This document shows positions 41,241 to 49,438 of a DNA stretch of 64,000 nt, in pieces; position 1 is the stretch's first letter, and each line of letters begins with the position of its first letter. The stretch comes from Flagellimonas aequoris (GTDB lineage Bacteria; Bacteroidota; Bacteroidia; Flavobacteriales; Flavobacteriaceae). The notes below the pieces were generated by a model. It searched no databases. It was not told the origin of the DNA and saw only the letters and a list, made by a program, of their open reading frames with translations. The stretch is from NCBI RefSeq assembly GCF_003584165.1, contig NZ_QXFJ01000030.1:62001-126000 (forward strand), in the 5' to 3' direction. The translations under genes and the position numbers were made by a program.

Positions 41241-42695
41241 ATGAAAACGAAATATATCGATTTGATCGAACAGACCTATGATTTTCCACAAGAGGAGTTT
41301 CAGTTGGAAGACAACAAGCTGCAATTCCACGGCATAGATCTTTACGGTTTGATCCAACAATACGGCACCCCTCTCAAATTCACTTACCTGCCCAAAATTT
41401 CAGATAACATCCAGAGGGCCAAAAAGTGGTTTAAGAGCGCCATGAAAAAGCACAGATATGCGGGCAGCTATCATTATTGCTACTGCACTAAAAGCTCCCA
41501 TTTTGAGCATGTACTGAACGAAGCCCTTAAAAATGATATCCATATCGAAACCTCCTCTGCATTCGATATAGACATTGTGCAACATTTGATGAAGGCCGGA
41601 AAGATTACCAAGAATACCTATGTAATCTGTAATGGGTTTAAAAGGGACCAATACATCAAGAATATTGCAGGATTGATCAACAACGGTCACAAGAACTGTA
41701 TTCCCATTATCGATAATTATGAGGAAATAGATTTGTTGAGTGACGTTATCGAGGGCAACTTTAAAGTTGGGATCAGGATCGCTTCGGAGGAAGAGCCCAA
41801 ATTTGAGTTCTATACCTCGCGATTGGGAATCGGGTACAAGAATATTGTTCCCTTTTACAATCAATCCATCAAAACCAATGAAAAGGTGGAGCTGAAGATG
41901 CTTCACTTCTTCATCAATACCGGAATCAGGGACACGGCCTACTACTGGAACGAATTGTTGAAATGTCTCAAGGTGTACATCAGTCTTAAAAAGGTGTGCC
42001 CAACATTGGACAGTTTGAACATCGGAGGCGGATTCCCGATTAAAAATTCCTTGGCCTTCGAATATGATTATGAGTATATGGTGGACGAAATTATTCATCA
42101 GATCAAGCAGGCCTGTGACGAAGCAGAGGTAGATGTACCCAATATCTTTACCGAGTTTGGAAGTTTTACCGTTGGCGAAAGCGGGGGTACCATTTATGAG
42201 GTGTTGTACCAAAAGCAACAGAACGATAGGGAAAAATGGAACATGATCAACTCGTCATTCATTACCACCATGCCCGATTCATGGGCCATTAGCAAACGCT
42301 TCATTACCCTATCCATCAACCGTTGGAACGATGAGTACGAACGCGTGTTGTTAGGTGGATTGACCTGTGATAGTGACGATTACTACAATTCGGAACAGCA
42401 TATGAATGCCATCTATCTTCCCAAATACCGAAAGGACAGACCACTCTATATCGGGTTCTTCAACACGGGAGCCTATCAAGAGACCATTGGTGGCTTTGGA
42501 GGATTGCAGCACTGTTTGATTCCCCATCCCAAACACATCCTTATCGATAAGGACGAAGAGGGAAACATGAAGACAACCGTTTTTGCTGAGCAGCAGACCG
42601 CACAGCAATTCCTGTCCATTTTGGGTTATGGCACCCAGAAGGAAGCGGGTTCCATGGTCAAATCAAAAGCATTGCCCGTACCCAGCAAAAATTAA
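41241..42695 (+). CDS. PLP-dependent arginine decarboxylase (SpeA-like)
   Basis: Fold-type III decarboxylase (alanine racemase-like barrel plus beta domain) of 484 residues, predicted to convert arginine to agmatine for polyamine synthesis. The PLP lysine is Lys84 in YCYCTKSSHFEH, the counterpart of YAVKAN in related enzymes. Further landmarks are the barrel segments LKMLHFFINTGI and SLNIGGGFPIKNS, and EFGSFTVGESGGTIYEVLYQ carrying the phosphate-binding glycines. The protein is shorter than the long E. coli-type SpeA (about 650) and matches the flavobacterial arginine-decarboxylase type. A deoxyhypusine-synthase-like gene follows after 119 bp. No agmatinase gene is seen. Confidence 0.8.
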   Translation: MKTKYIDLIEQTYDFPQEEFQLEDNKLQFHGIDLYGLIQQYGTPLKFTYLPKISDNIQRAKKWFKSAMKKHRYAGSYHYCYCTKSSHFEHVLNEALKNDIHIETSSAFDIDIVQHLMKAGKITKNTYVICNGFKRDQYIKNIAGLINNGHKNCIPIIDNYEEIDLLSDVIEGNFKVGIRIASEEEPKFEFYTSRLGIGYKNIVPFYNQSIKTNEKVELKMLHFFINTGIRDTAYYWNELLKCLKVYISLKKVCPTLDSLNIGGGFPIKNSLAFEYDYEYMVDEIIHQIKQACDEAEVDVPNIFTEFGSFTVGESGGTIYEVLYQKQQNDREKWNMINSSFITTMPDSWAISKRFITLSINRWNDEYERVLLGGLTCDSDDYYNSEQHMNAIYLPKYRKDRPLYIGFFNTGAYQETIGGFGGLQHCLIPHPKHILIDKDEEGNMKTTVFAEQQTAQQFLSILGYGTQKEAGSMVKSKALPVPSKN

Positions 42696-42814
42696 ATTTG
42701 GAACAAAGGGTCTACAGGGTCGTTAAATAGAAATCAATAAAGAAAATAGGGATTACGGATTTTGAGAAAACAATGATATATTTAGGTAGTCCGGAAACCT
42801 CATAGACAATAGAA

Positions 42815-43789
42815 ATGAACAATAAAGGAGCAATATCACAATTTATTCAAAAGTATTACTTGCATTTTAATGCAGCCGCTTTGGTGGATGCCGCCAAAGG
42901 TTATGAGGACCAATTGAACCAAGGTTCCAAAATGTTGGTGTCCTTGGCCGGCGCCATGAGTACAGCGGAACTGGGCAAGATCTTTGCGGAGATCATCCGC
43001 ACGGACAAAGTCCATATCGTATCATGTACCGGAGCCAATCTGGAAGAAGACCTGATGAACCTCGTGGCGCATTCGCACTATAAAAGAGTGCCCAATTACA
43101 GGGACCTGACCCCAAAGGAAGAGTGGGATCTGTTGGAAAAGGGGTTGAACCGGGTTACGGATACCTGTATCCCCGAAGAAGAGGCGTTCAGGAGATTGCA
43201 AAAGCACATTTTTGAGATTTGGAAGGATGCAGAGGCCAAGGGAGAACGCTATTTTCCGCACGAGTACATGTACAAATTATTGCTTTCCGGGGTTTTGGAG
43301 CAATATTATGAGATAGACATCAAGGATTCATGGATGTACGCTGCTGCAGAAAAAAATCTACCCATTGTGGTTCCCGGATGGGAAGACAGCACCATGGGCA
43401 ACATTTTTGCCAGTTATGTGATCAAGGGAGAGTTGAAAGCAAGCACCATGAAATCGGGAATTGAATACATGACCTTTTTGGCGGATTGGTACCAGAAAAA
43501 TTCCGAAAAAGGAATCGGTTTCTTCCAAATAGGCGGAGGTATCGCAGGGGATTTTCCTATTTGTGTGGTGCCTATGCTATATCAAGATCTGGAGCAGACA
43601 GAAACTCCATTTTGGAGCTATTTCTGCCAGATCAGTGATTCCACAACCAGTTATGGATCCTATTCGGGGGCGGTGCCCAATGAAAAGATCACGTGGGGCA
43701 AGTTGGATATTGACACGCCCAAGTTCATTGTGGAATCCGATGCTACGATTGTGGCTCCCTTGATATTTGCATACCTCCTAGATATGTGA
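42815..43789 (+). CDS. Deoxyhypusine synthase-family protein
   Basis: NAD-dependent enzyme of 324 residues related to eukaryotic deoxyhypusine synthase. The active-site lysine region is ITWGKLDIDTPKFIVESDAT (Lys296, equivalent of the catalytic Lys in WGKI), and FQIGGGIAGDFPICVVPMLY corresponds to the glycine-rich catalytic loop. The N-terminal part contains SLAGAMSTAELGKIFAEIIR and IVSCTGANLEEDLMN, the family NAD-binding landmarks. Bacteria have no eIF5A to modify, so the real acceptor is unknown; homospermidine- or agmatine-related chemistry has been considered for bacterial relatives. The position after arginine decarboxylase points to polyamine metabolism. Confidence 0.88.
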   Translation: MNNKGAISQFIQKYYLHFNAAALVDAAKGYEDQLNQGSKMLVSLAGAMSTAELGKIFAEIIRTDKVHIVSCTGANLEEDLMNLVAHSHYKRVPNYRDLTPKEEWDLLEKGLNRVTDTCIPEEEAFRRLQKHIFEIWKDAEAKGERYFPHEYMYKLLLSGVLEQYYEIDIKDSWMYAAAEKNLPIVVPGWEDSTMGNIFASYVIKGELKASTMKSGIEYMTFLADWYQKNSEKGIGFFQIGGGIAGDFPICVVPMLYQDLEQTETPFWSYFCQISDSTTSYGSYSGAVPNEKITWGKLDIDTPKFIVESDATIVAPLIFAYLLDM

Positions 43790-44106
43790 TGATGAAGAAC
43801 AGACAAACAGTAGCTTTGAAACGTGTAATCGTAGATTACAAAAAGCTGGACAACCATATGCTAAACCTTTTGGTGGAAAAATTTCCGGATGGGTACGATG
43901 ATGACGATATTGTTACCTACCGCAATGCCAACAATGAGGTGGTGGAATGTATAGAGGTACGTACCGAGGATACAGCATATCTGGTAAAAGTGAGCAAACG
44001 ACTGGTAATGGCCATGGAAGATTACGACGACTCCGACAATGATTCGGACAGTGATGAAGAAACATCACTGGATACGGAGGGATTGGAAAGCTCTGAAGAG
44101 GAGTAG
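43789..44106 (+). CDS. Conserved acidic small protein, function unknown
   Basis: Protein of about 105 residues with a basic N-terminal half (RQTVALKRVIVDYKKLDNHM) followed by a compact mixed segment LLVEKFPDGYDDDDIVTYRN and a strand TAYLVKVSKRLVMAM, then a very acidic disordered tail of D, S and E residues. Homologs in Flavobacteriaceae keep the F-P-D-G-Y-D-D-D-D motif; some are mislabelled DNA primase. I start at the ATG at 43789, overlapping the last base of the preceding stop (TGATG), which suggests coupled translation; another ATG follows at once. The acidic tail could bind a basic partner such as polyamines or RNA-binding proteins, but nothing in sequence proves it. Confidence 0.7.
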   Translation: MMKNRQTVALKRVIVDYKKLDNHMLNLLVEKFPDGYDDDDIVTYRNANNEVVECIEVRTEDTAYLVKVSKRLVMAMEDYDDSDNDSDSDEETSLDTEGLESSEEE

Positions 44107-44129
44107 AACAAAAACCAAAAGGGATCTTT

Positions 44130-44582
44130 ATGAAAAAATTGATCAAATCCCGCTTGATAGCCGTTCACAAGGATCAGGTCCTAGTGCTTAAGAAAGTGGA
44201 ACGCCCACTGAGATATACGTTGCCCGGAGGTGTAAAGAAGAAGAAGGAGACAGAATCGGAAACACTCATCAGGGAGGTAGGGGAAGAAATAAAACTGAAA
44301 CTGTCCCACAGCCAGTTCAATTTTTACCTCTCCCACATCAAAAAAGGCAAATTCCAGACCGTACTGAAAAACTATTATTTGGTACAGTTGAAGCCAAAGC
44401 CCATCAAGGTGAAGGAAACACATAAGTTTGAAGAGGCCCTGTGGTTGGAATGGAAGGAAGCATTGCCGTTTATGGACAAAATGGACCGCATGGCCGTTAG
44501 GTCCTATTTCAAGAGTTTGGGAAGAAAATTAAAGAAAGAAAAATCAAATGGATATAAAGTTCCACCTCGCCTTGCCATGTAA
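44130..44582 (+). CDS. Nudix hydrolase
   Basis: Nucleoside-diphosphate-linked pyrophosphatase family protein, 150 residues. The Nudix box reads G-V-K-K-K-K-E-x7-REVGEE, with all catalytic Glu present (TLIREVGEEIKL), but the final Gly of the box is Lys. The N-terminal strand MKKLIKSRLIAVHKDQVLVL and the end RSYFKSLGRKLKKEKSNGY are basic. Substrate unknown. It begins 23 bp after the acidic-protein stop, and the end overlaps the next gene by 35 bp, so it belongs to the same operon. Confidence 0.85.
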   Translation: MKKLIKSRLIAVHKDQVLVLKKVERPLRYTLPGGVKKKKETESETLIREVGEEIKLKLSHSQFNFYLSHIKKGKFQTVLKNYYLVQLKPKPIKVKETHKFEEALWLEWKEALPFMDKMDRMAVRSYFKSLGRKLKKEKSNGYKVPPRLAM

Positions 44583-44961
44583 GGACATAGCAGAAACCAG
44601 GGCTTTTTATTTGGATGTTGTAAAGGCGGGCCTGGGTAGGCAGACCGAGCATTGGCTCGACATCGACCTTTTTGGAAACCAATTGACCTTTACCCAATCC
44701 GGTAGTTTCAATTTTGATTTCAAGAACTATCGGTTGGAAGACTATATCTTGCCATCCTTCCATTTTGGGGTTATCGTGCCCGTGGAGGTTTGGGGGGAAC
44801 TATATGCCAGATTGTTCCAAATGGACTTGGAGATTACCACGGAAGCCACCTTTATGCAGGATAGGACAGGGGAACATCTTTCCTTTTTTATACAAGATCC
44901 CAATGGTTATATGGTGGAGTTCAAAAGCTTTAAGGAACCCAAGGATATTTTTGCAACGTAG
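44548..44961 (+). CDS. VOC-superfamily (glyoxalase/bleomycin-resistance-like) protein
   Basis: Small metal-dependent vicinal-oxygen-chelate-fold protein, 137 residues. Paired beta-alpha-beta-beta-beta modules are seen: MDIKFHLALPCKDIAETRAF, WLDIDLFGNQLTFTQ, HFGVIVPVEVWGELYARLF and HLSFFIQDPNGYMVEFKSFK. Metal-binding candidates are His in the first strand (KFHLALP), His in SFHFGVI and Glu in MVEFK, as in glyoxalase-like proteins. No antibiotic-resistance or glyoxalase activity can be inferred. It overlaps the Nudix gene by 35 bp in another frame and ends 3 bp before the next ATG. Confidence 0.85.
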   Translation: MDIKFHLALPCKDIAETRAFYLDVVKAGLGRQTEHWLDIDLFGNQLTFTQSGSFNFDFKNYRLEDYILPSFHFGVIVPVEVWGELYARLFQMDLEITTEATFMQDRTGEHLSFFIQDPNGYMVEFKSFKEPKDIFAT

Positions 44962-44964
44962 ACA

Positions 44965-45753
44965 ATGGACTCAAAAGCCATAGCCTTACATCTAGCAGAG
45001 AGCATCGATATATCTGGTTGCAGACAGGCCATGGATAAAGAACTTGTTTATGGCGATAGGGACGAACTGTTCTATTCGGATGGAACGTTGGGCTATCTGT
45101 ATATTTTCAAATATGGGATTGTATCGTTCTATGGGTTTGATGAAACGGCCATCTCCAATATTTTGATGGAACTAAAACCCTTTTGTGAAGAATGGCGCCA
45201 GTCAGAACTCACGGAGGAAATGGAAATTGAACTGGTTTCGGGAGAGCTGGCATCAAAAGTGACCAACAACAAAATAGTACTGTCAAAATCCAATGTGGAG
45301 GGCATGCGCTTGGCATTGTTACACTTATCACAATCGGTGGCCTTGGATTACTTTGCGGGGTTGTCGGACCAAATCATGAAGGAGACCCGAATCCACACAT
45401 CCTACTTGGAGCACAACGGTAAATTGGACCTTGGAGGAAAAAAACTGAAGAAATACATTGCCAGGGTGCTGAACATCAACAACCAGATTTCGGAAAACCT
45501 CTATATTTTCGATTCCCCAGAATCGGCTTGGGAAGACGAATATCTGGACAGACTGGACAAAAGCCTCAAACAGATCTTTGATCTGAAAGAGCGTTACCGT
45601 ACCATTAAGGAGCAGGGGTACATCATAAAAGAAAACTTAAGCCTTTTTAAGGACATAATGGACCATAGGGAAAGCAGCAGATTGGAATGGATCATCATCA
45701 TTCTGATCTTGGTGGAGGTCATGGACCTGTTCATTATGAGATTAATCAATTAA
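44965..45753 (+). CDS. RMD1/YagE (DUF155) family membrane protein
   Basis: Protein of 262 residues of the RMD1/SIF2/DUF155 family, known in yeast mitochondria and in bacteria as inner-membrane proteins of unknown function. The family pattern appears in [20 protein letters not shown] near the N-terminus and [33 protein letters not shown] in the centre. A C-terminal membrane anchor is present near residues 240-260 ([19 protein letters not shown]). It sits between the VOC gene and the RimB-RimK fusion, with an 11-bp gap to the latter. Operon position suggests a shared process. Confidence 0.85.
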   Translation: MDSKAIALHLAESIDISGCRQAMDKELVYGDRDELFYSDGTLGYLYIFKYGIVSFYGFDETAISNILMELKPFCEEWRQSELTEEMEIELVSGELASKVTNNKIVLSKSNVEGMRLALLHLSQSVALDYFAGLSDQIMKETRIHTSYLEHNGKLDLGGKKLKKYIARVLNINNQISENLYIFDSPESAWEDEYLDRLDKSLKQIFDLKERYRTIKEQGYIIKENLSLFKDIMDHRESSRLEWIIIILILVEVMDLFIMRLIN

Positions 45754-45764
45754 CAACAATTATT

Positions 45765-47135
45765 TTGGACGATTTTAAAATATTGGGCAGCGAGGAGTGG
45801 TGCCGCTTCGAGGAATTGGGAATACCCGCCATCAAGGCTAGGGTGGATTCCGGGGCAAAGACATCATCCATGCAGGCCAACAAGATCAAGATTTTTAGCA
45901 AGGGGCTGGAAGATTGGGTACGGTTTGAGGTGAACCCGTTGCAGGACAACAGGAGCATCTCCATTCTGTGCCAGGCCAAACTGGTAGATGTTCGCAGTGT
46001 AAAGAGTTCACAAGGGATTTCCGAGGAGCGCCCCGTAATCAAGACCCCGGTGAACATTGGGGGCAATGTTTTTGAGATCGAGGTTACCCTAGCCAACAGG
46101 GATACCATGGAATATCGGATGTTGTTGGGCCGTGAGGCACTTAATGCAAGATATTTGGTGGATCCTTCCCAAAGTTTTTGCCAAGGTGATATTTCGGATG
46201 AAGAGATGTCACACAAATATAGACCCTACCAATCCGATAAAACCGGGTTGAGTATTGGGTTATTGGCCAGTAATCCAGAGCTTTACAGTAATAAGAGAAT
46301 CATTGAGGCAGGGGAAATACGAGGGCATAAAGTGGTTTTTTTAAACGTGGAGAACGTTTATATGAAACTGGATGCCAGTTCTCCGGAAATACGATATAGA
46401 GGAGGTAACATTCTGGATAAGTTCGATGCCGTGATTCCTAGGATCAAGCCTTCCGTGACCTTTTATGGTTGCGCCTTGTTGAGGCAGTTTGATACTCTGG
46501 GAGTCTATTGCCTGAACTCTGCGGATTCCATCAGTAAATCCAGGGACAAACTGTTTGCCTCCCAGTTGTTCTCCAAACATGATATTCACATTCCCATTAC
46601 CGGATTTGCCAAATCACCGATGGATACCAAGGACTTGATCCGGATGGTAAACGGGGCCCCCTTGATCATCAAATTATTGGAAAGTACCCAAGGGAAAGGT
46701 GTGGTCTTGGCAGAGACCAATAAAGCAGCGGAAAGTGTCATCAATGCGTTCAAAAGCGTACAGACCAATATTTTGGTGCAGGAGTTCATCAAAGAGGCGA
46801 ACGGTCAGGATATCCGATGTTTTGTGGTCAATGGTAAGGTGGTGGCCTCTATGCAGCGGCAGGCACAAAAGGGAGAGTTTAGGGCCAATATACACCAAGG
46901 AGGTGCGGCTTCTTTGATAAAGATCACTTCGGAAGAGCGAAAACTGGCCATAAAATCGGCAAAAGTGCTTAATCTCGATGTGGCCGGGGTGGATATCATC
47001 CGCTCCAATCGCGGACCTTTGTTACTTGAAGTGAATTCTTCCCCTGGACTGGAAGGCATCGAGAACACCACAGGGATGGATATCGCCAACGTGATGATCG
47101 AAACCATAGAAAGAAAACTAAAATATGCCCAGTAA
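45765..47135 (+). CDS. RimB-RimK fusion: retropepsin-like domain + ATP-grasp glutamate ligase
   Basis: Fusion of two modules usually separate. Residues about 10-145 match RimB/DUF785 ([20 protein letters not shown], Asp28 in DSGAKTSS, the retropepsin-like active site). Residues about 155-457 are an ATP-grasp ligase of the RimK type: [60 protein letters not shown]. RimK ligases add glutamate to a carboxyl terminus (ribosomal S6 in E. coli). The frame is open back into the RMD1 gene; no ATG is available, so I chose the TTG at 45765, giving [12 protein letters not shown] as in RimB proteins, 11 bp after the previous stop. The target protein here is unknown. Confidence 0.85.
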   Translation: MDDFKILGSEEWCRFEELGIPAIKARVDSGAKTSSMQANKIKIFSKGLEDWVRFEVNPLQDNRSISILCQAKLVDVRSVKSSQGISEERPVIKTPVNIGGNVFEIEVTLANRDTMEYRMLLGREALNARYLVDPSQSFCQGDISDEEMSHKYRPYQSDKTGLSIGLLASNPELYSNKRIIEAGEIRGHKVVFLNVENVYMKLDASSPEIRYRGGNILDKFDAVIPRIKPSVTFYGCALLRQFDTLGVYCLNSADSISKSRDKLFASQLFSKHDIHIPITGFAKSPMDTKDLIRMVNGAPLIIKLLESTQGKGVVLAETNKAAESVINAFKSVQTNILVQEFIKEANGQDIRCFVVNGKVVASMQRQAQKGEFRANIHQGGAASLIKITSEERKLAIKSAKVLNLDVAGVDIIRSNRGPLLLEVNSSPGLEGIENTTGMDIANVMIETIERKLKYAQ

Positions 47136-47227
47136 AAACATAGTTGGTTAACTAATTTATAATCAATCAATTGAGTTTTAGCCGGTAATTTCCTACACAC
47201 CGTGCGCATTTTAGAGCCATAAATTGA

Positions 47228-47261
47228 AATGGGGCATCCGTTAAAGCAGATGCCCCATTTG
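47228..47261 (+). terminator. Terminator-like hairpin after the RimB-RimK gene
   Basis: Twelve-base inverted repeat AAATGGGGCATC / GATGCCCCATTT with a 10-nt loop, about 95 bp downstream of the stop. The T-run on the plus strand is short, so it could act in either direction. Confidence 0.6.
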
Positions 47262-47295
47262 TTAATTGGCCCCACTTCAAATCTCATAGCCATAG

Positions 47296-47303
47296 TATGT
47301 TTG
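47296..47303 (+). promoter_or_regulatory. -7 promoter box of a candidate small RNA gene
   Basis: TATGTTTG is an exact TAnnTTTG match following the terminator hairpin and preceding a structured, ORF-free stretch. Expected start near 47309. The -33 element is unclear (TTG at 47267-47269 is 26 bp away). Confidence 0.45.
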
Positions 47304-47308
47304 TCCCA

Positions 47309-47525
47309 GTTAACACACAAACCTCCTAAAAATAGGACGGGGTGATTGTAGGGACCAAGTGTTCTTTTCCCCATATCTTATCATGAACGAGGTTTTACGT
47401 TGCGCCATGGGGGTTTTTGAGGTTGAGCCCCCTTGGTTGCAGCGGTTTACAGATCAAATATATGTTTCCCATAAATTTGACCTACTTTATTAGGAAAGGA
47501 GCTATGGAAATGGCTCCTTTTGTTT
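47309..47525 (+). ncRNA. Candidate structured small RNA (~215 nt)
   Basis: Lies between a promoter box (47296-47303) and a rho-independent terminator (47495-47525) in a 525-bp gene-free gap. A strong long hairpin spans 47398-47444: CGTTGCG-CCA then GGGGG pair with CCCCC then TGG-TTGCAGCG around the 14-nt loop 47414-47427, with one bulge and one T-T mismatch. An upstream 7-bp pairing AAACCTC (47319-47325) with GAGGTTT (47389-47395) encloses a GGGG/CCCC helix; an alternative pairs AAACC with GGTTT at 47444-47448. I see no ORF. The size and bulged long hairpin recall 6S-type RNA, but no family signature is certain. Confidence 0.4.
47495..47525 (+). terminator. Rho-independent terminator
   Basis: AAAGGAGC (47495-47502) pairs with GCTCCTTT (47513-47520) around a 10-nt loop, followed by TGTTTTTCTTT. 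It ends the candidate small RNA transcript. Confidence 0.7.
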
Positions 47526-47625
47526 TTCTTTCCTTTTGAATGCCATTAATCTTATTCACGGAAATTGTTCACATCTTTTAAGAAAAGGGGAAAGCACCTT
47601 AATGTAAGTTTTTGCACAAAAAACC

Positions 47626-47633
47626 TACTTTTG
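47626..47633 (+). promoter_or_regulatory. -7 promoter box for trxB
   Basis: TACTTTTG matches TAnnTTTG exactly; it lies 27 bp before the chosen trxB ATG (47661), with a TTTG 11 bp upstream of it at 47611-47614, too close for a standard -33. Confidence 0.5.
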
Positions 47634-47660
47634 TAAGATAATGCATTGAGGATTTTTGTT

Positions 47661-48629
47661 ATGTCAGAACAAGTAGAAAGAATAAAAACATTGATCATTG
47701 GGTCTGGTCCAGCTGGGTATACAGCAGCAATCTATGCTTCTAGGGCCGACTTGAAACCTGTAATGTATACAGGAATGGAGCCAGGAGGACAATTGACCAC
47801 CACAACCGAAGTGGATAATTTTCCAGGGTATCCTGAAGGTATAGATGGCCCAACCATGATGATGCAATTGCAACAGCAAGCAGAACGCTTTGGTACCGAT
47901 GTGAGGATCGGAATGGTGACCGCTGTTGATTTTAGTGACGAGATTGGTGGCCTGCACAAGATTACCGTGGACGATTCCAAGTTTATAGAAGCTGAAACGG
48001 TGATCATATCCACTGGGGCATCTGCAAAATACCTGAACATCCCGAGCGAACAACGTTTACGTGGTGGTGGTGTCTCTGCCTGTGCCGTTTGTGATGGTTT
48101 CTTTTACAAAGGCCAGGAAGTAGCCATTGTTGGGGCAGGGGATACCGCTGCGGAGGAGGCATCCTATTTGGCCAATATCTGTAAAAAGGTGACCATGTTG
48201 GTGCGTAAGGACCATATGCGTGCTTCAAAGGCCATGCAGCATAGAGTGAACAGTATCGATAATATCGAGATCAGATACAATACCGAAGTGGATGAAGTAT
48301 TGGGTGATCAAGTGGTCGAGGGAATAAGGATTGTGGACAACCAAACCGGGGAGAAGGAGGAGATTTCTGTTACGGGATTGTTCATAGCGATCGGGCACAA
48401 ACCCAACACCGATATTTTCAAGGGACAATTGGATATGGATGAAACAGGATACATCATCACCCAGCCCAAATCCACGAAAACGAATAAGCCAGGAGTTTTT
48501 GCCAGCGGTGATGCCCAGGACAAGATTTATAGACAGGCCGTTACGGCTGCAGGTACAGGGTGTATGGCAGCTTTGGATGCCGAGCGGTACTTGGCCGCGG
48601 TAGAAAGCAAGGAAATGATGGCTTCCTAA
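47661..48629 (+). CDS. trxB: Thioredoxin-disulfide reductase
   Basis: FAD-dependent NADPH:thioredoxin reductase, 322 residues. FAD-binding GSGPAGYTAAIYAS is near residue 13, the redox-active CAVC pair is Cys141/Cys144, the NADPH-binding motif GAGDTAAEEA is close after, and the second FAD motif GVFASGDAQDKIYRQAVTAA is near the end. The start was set at the ATG at 47661 (MSEQVERIKTLIIG); the longer frame from a TTG at 47646 adds five residues. It is monocistronic, with a promoter box upstream and a strong terminator downstream. Confidence 0.96.
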   Translation: MSEQVERIKTLIIGSGPAGYTAAIYASRADLKPVMYTGMEPGGQLTTTTEVDNFPGYPEGIDGPTMMMQLQQQAERFGTDVRIGMVTAVDFSDEIGGLHKITVDDSKFIEAETVIISTGASAKYLNIPSEQRLRGGGVSACAVCDGFFYKGQEVAIVGAGDTAAEEASYLANICKKVTMLVRKDHMRASKAMQHRVNSIDNIEIRYNTEVDEVLGDQVVEGIRIVDNQTGEKEEISVTGLFIAIGHKPNTDIFKGQLDMDETGYIITQPKSTKTNKPGVFASGDAQDKIYRQAVTAAGTGCMAALDAERYLAAVESKEMMAS

Positions 48630-48652
48630 ACGGAAAATCCACAGAACAGATT

Positions 48653-48683
48653 AAAAAAGGCACTGAAATTCAGTGCCTTTTTT
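48653..48683 (+). terminator. Bidirectional terminator between trxB and the convergent secreted-protein gene
   Basis: GGCACTGAA and TTCAGTGCC form a near-perfect palindrome flanked by A6 and T6, placed between the two convergent stops; it can end both transcripts. Confidence 0.85.
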
Positions 48684-48697
48684 CGTGGAATGCTAAC

Positions 48698-49141
48698 TCA
48701 ATCAATCCGTCTGTAGTTTTCTGAAAAAGTCCGGTTGCCATCGGCGTCGACCGAAATCTGGCTAAAGGTATCCTCATTCAAGATCAACTCGAATGTAAAA
48801 TTCCTCATAGTGTCCAAAGCCTTCATCATTTCATCATCCCCATATTCGATGACTTCAACCAGTTGGCCATCGGTAACACGGTAAGAACCATAGCCAAATC
48901 TGCCATTGGGATCATCTGGAACATACCGCGTCCACATGATTTTTTCCTTGGAGTACATCTTGACCTGCCTGTACCCATCCGATTTTGGAATGGTATCGAT
49001 GACGTTCTGTCCGTCATAATTATAAAAACTTTGGAGTTCCCAAGTTCCCTCAATAGTGGGATCGTAATGTTCGAGTCCCTTAAAGCTTCCCGCCATTAAG
49101 AACACAACACAACATACAATAAGCAAAATTGATTTTTTCAT
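48698..49141 (-). CDS. Small secreted lipocalin-like protein
   Basis: Exported protein of 147 residues: a basic start and hydrophobic core in MKKSILLIVCCVVFLMAGSF, cleaved before or near SFKGLE. A lipocalin-like opening (TIEGTWELQSFYNYDGQNVI) and repeated short strands follow; a sequence EKIMWTRYVPDDPNGRFGYG and acidic EYGDDEMMKAL are notable. It is annotated in relatives as membrane or secreted protein. The lipoprotein Cys is not in a standard lipobox. It is divergent from the second SusC gene, sharing a 297-bp promoter region. Function unknown. Confidence 0.65.
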   Translation of the reverse strand: MKKSILLIVCCVVFLMAGSFKGLEHYDPTIEGTWELQSFYNYDGQNVIDTIPKSDGYRQVKMYSKEKIMWTRYVPDDPNGRFGYGSYRVTDGQLVEVIEYGDDEMMKALDTMRNFTFELILNEDTFSQISVDADGNRTFSENYRRID

Positions 49142-49360
49142 ACGGTTTGACTTAATGGAGATTAAAGAATATACAAAAGATAGTGATATTTTATGAAAAT
49201 ATTAAATTATTACACTTAAAATTTTAACATATAGGCAGTTGTTAAAAGTATAAGCAAAAGCGAAGAGATGTTCTTTAAACTATAAAAGTGCTATATCATC
49301 TTCAATAGATTCCTTTGGAATTTGAAAAAAAAGGGATAATCCTATTATTTTTTTACAAAA

Positions 49361-49376
49361 TGAACATTTCTGTTCA
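49361..49376. promoter_or_regulatory. Inverted repeat TGAACA-N4-TGTTCA, operator candidate
   Basis: Perfect 6-bp inverted repeat 63 bp before the susC ATG, in the divergent region between the small secreted protein and the second SusC gene. It overlaps a second hairpin (AACATTT / AAATGTT at 49363-49384). A likely transcription-factor site; the factor is unknown. Confidence 0.45.
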
Positions 49377-49438
49377 AAAATGTTTGATTTGTAAATTTTT
49401 TTGGACAAATTTCGGTAGTATTAACACAAACTTAAGTA

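Noticed and set aside
41400-42218. 272-codon minus-strand frame inside arginine decarboxylase
   Set aside because: Antisense shadow of a conserved PLP enzyme; no signal, motif or operon context.
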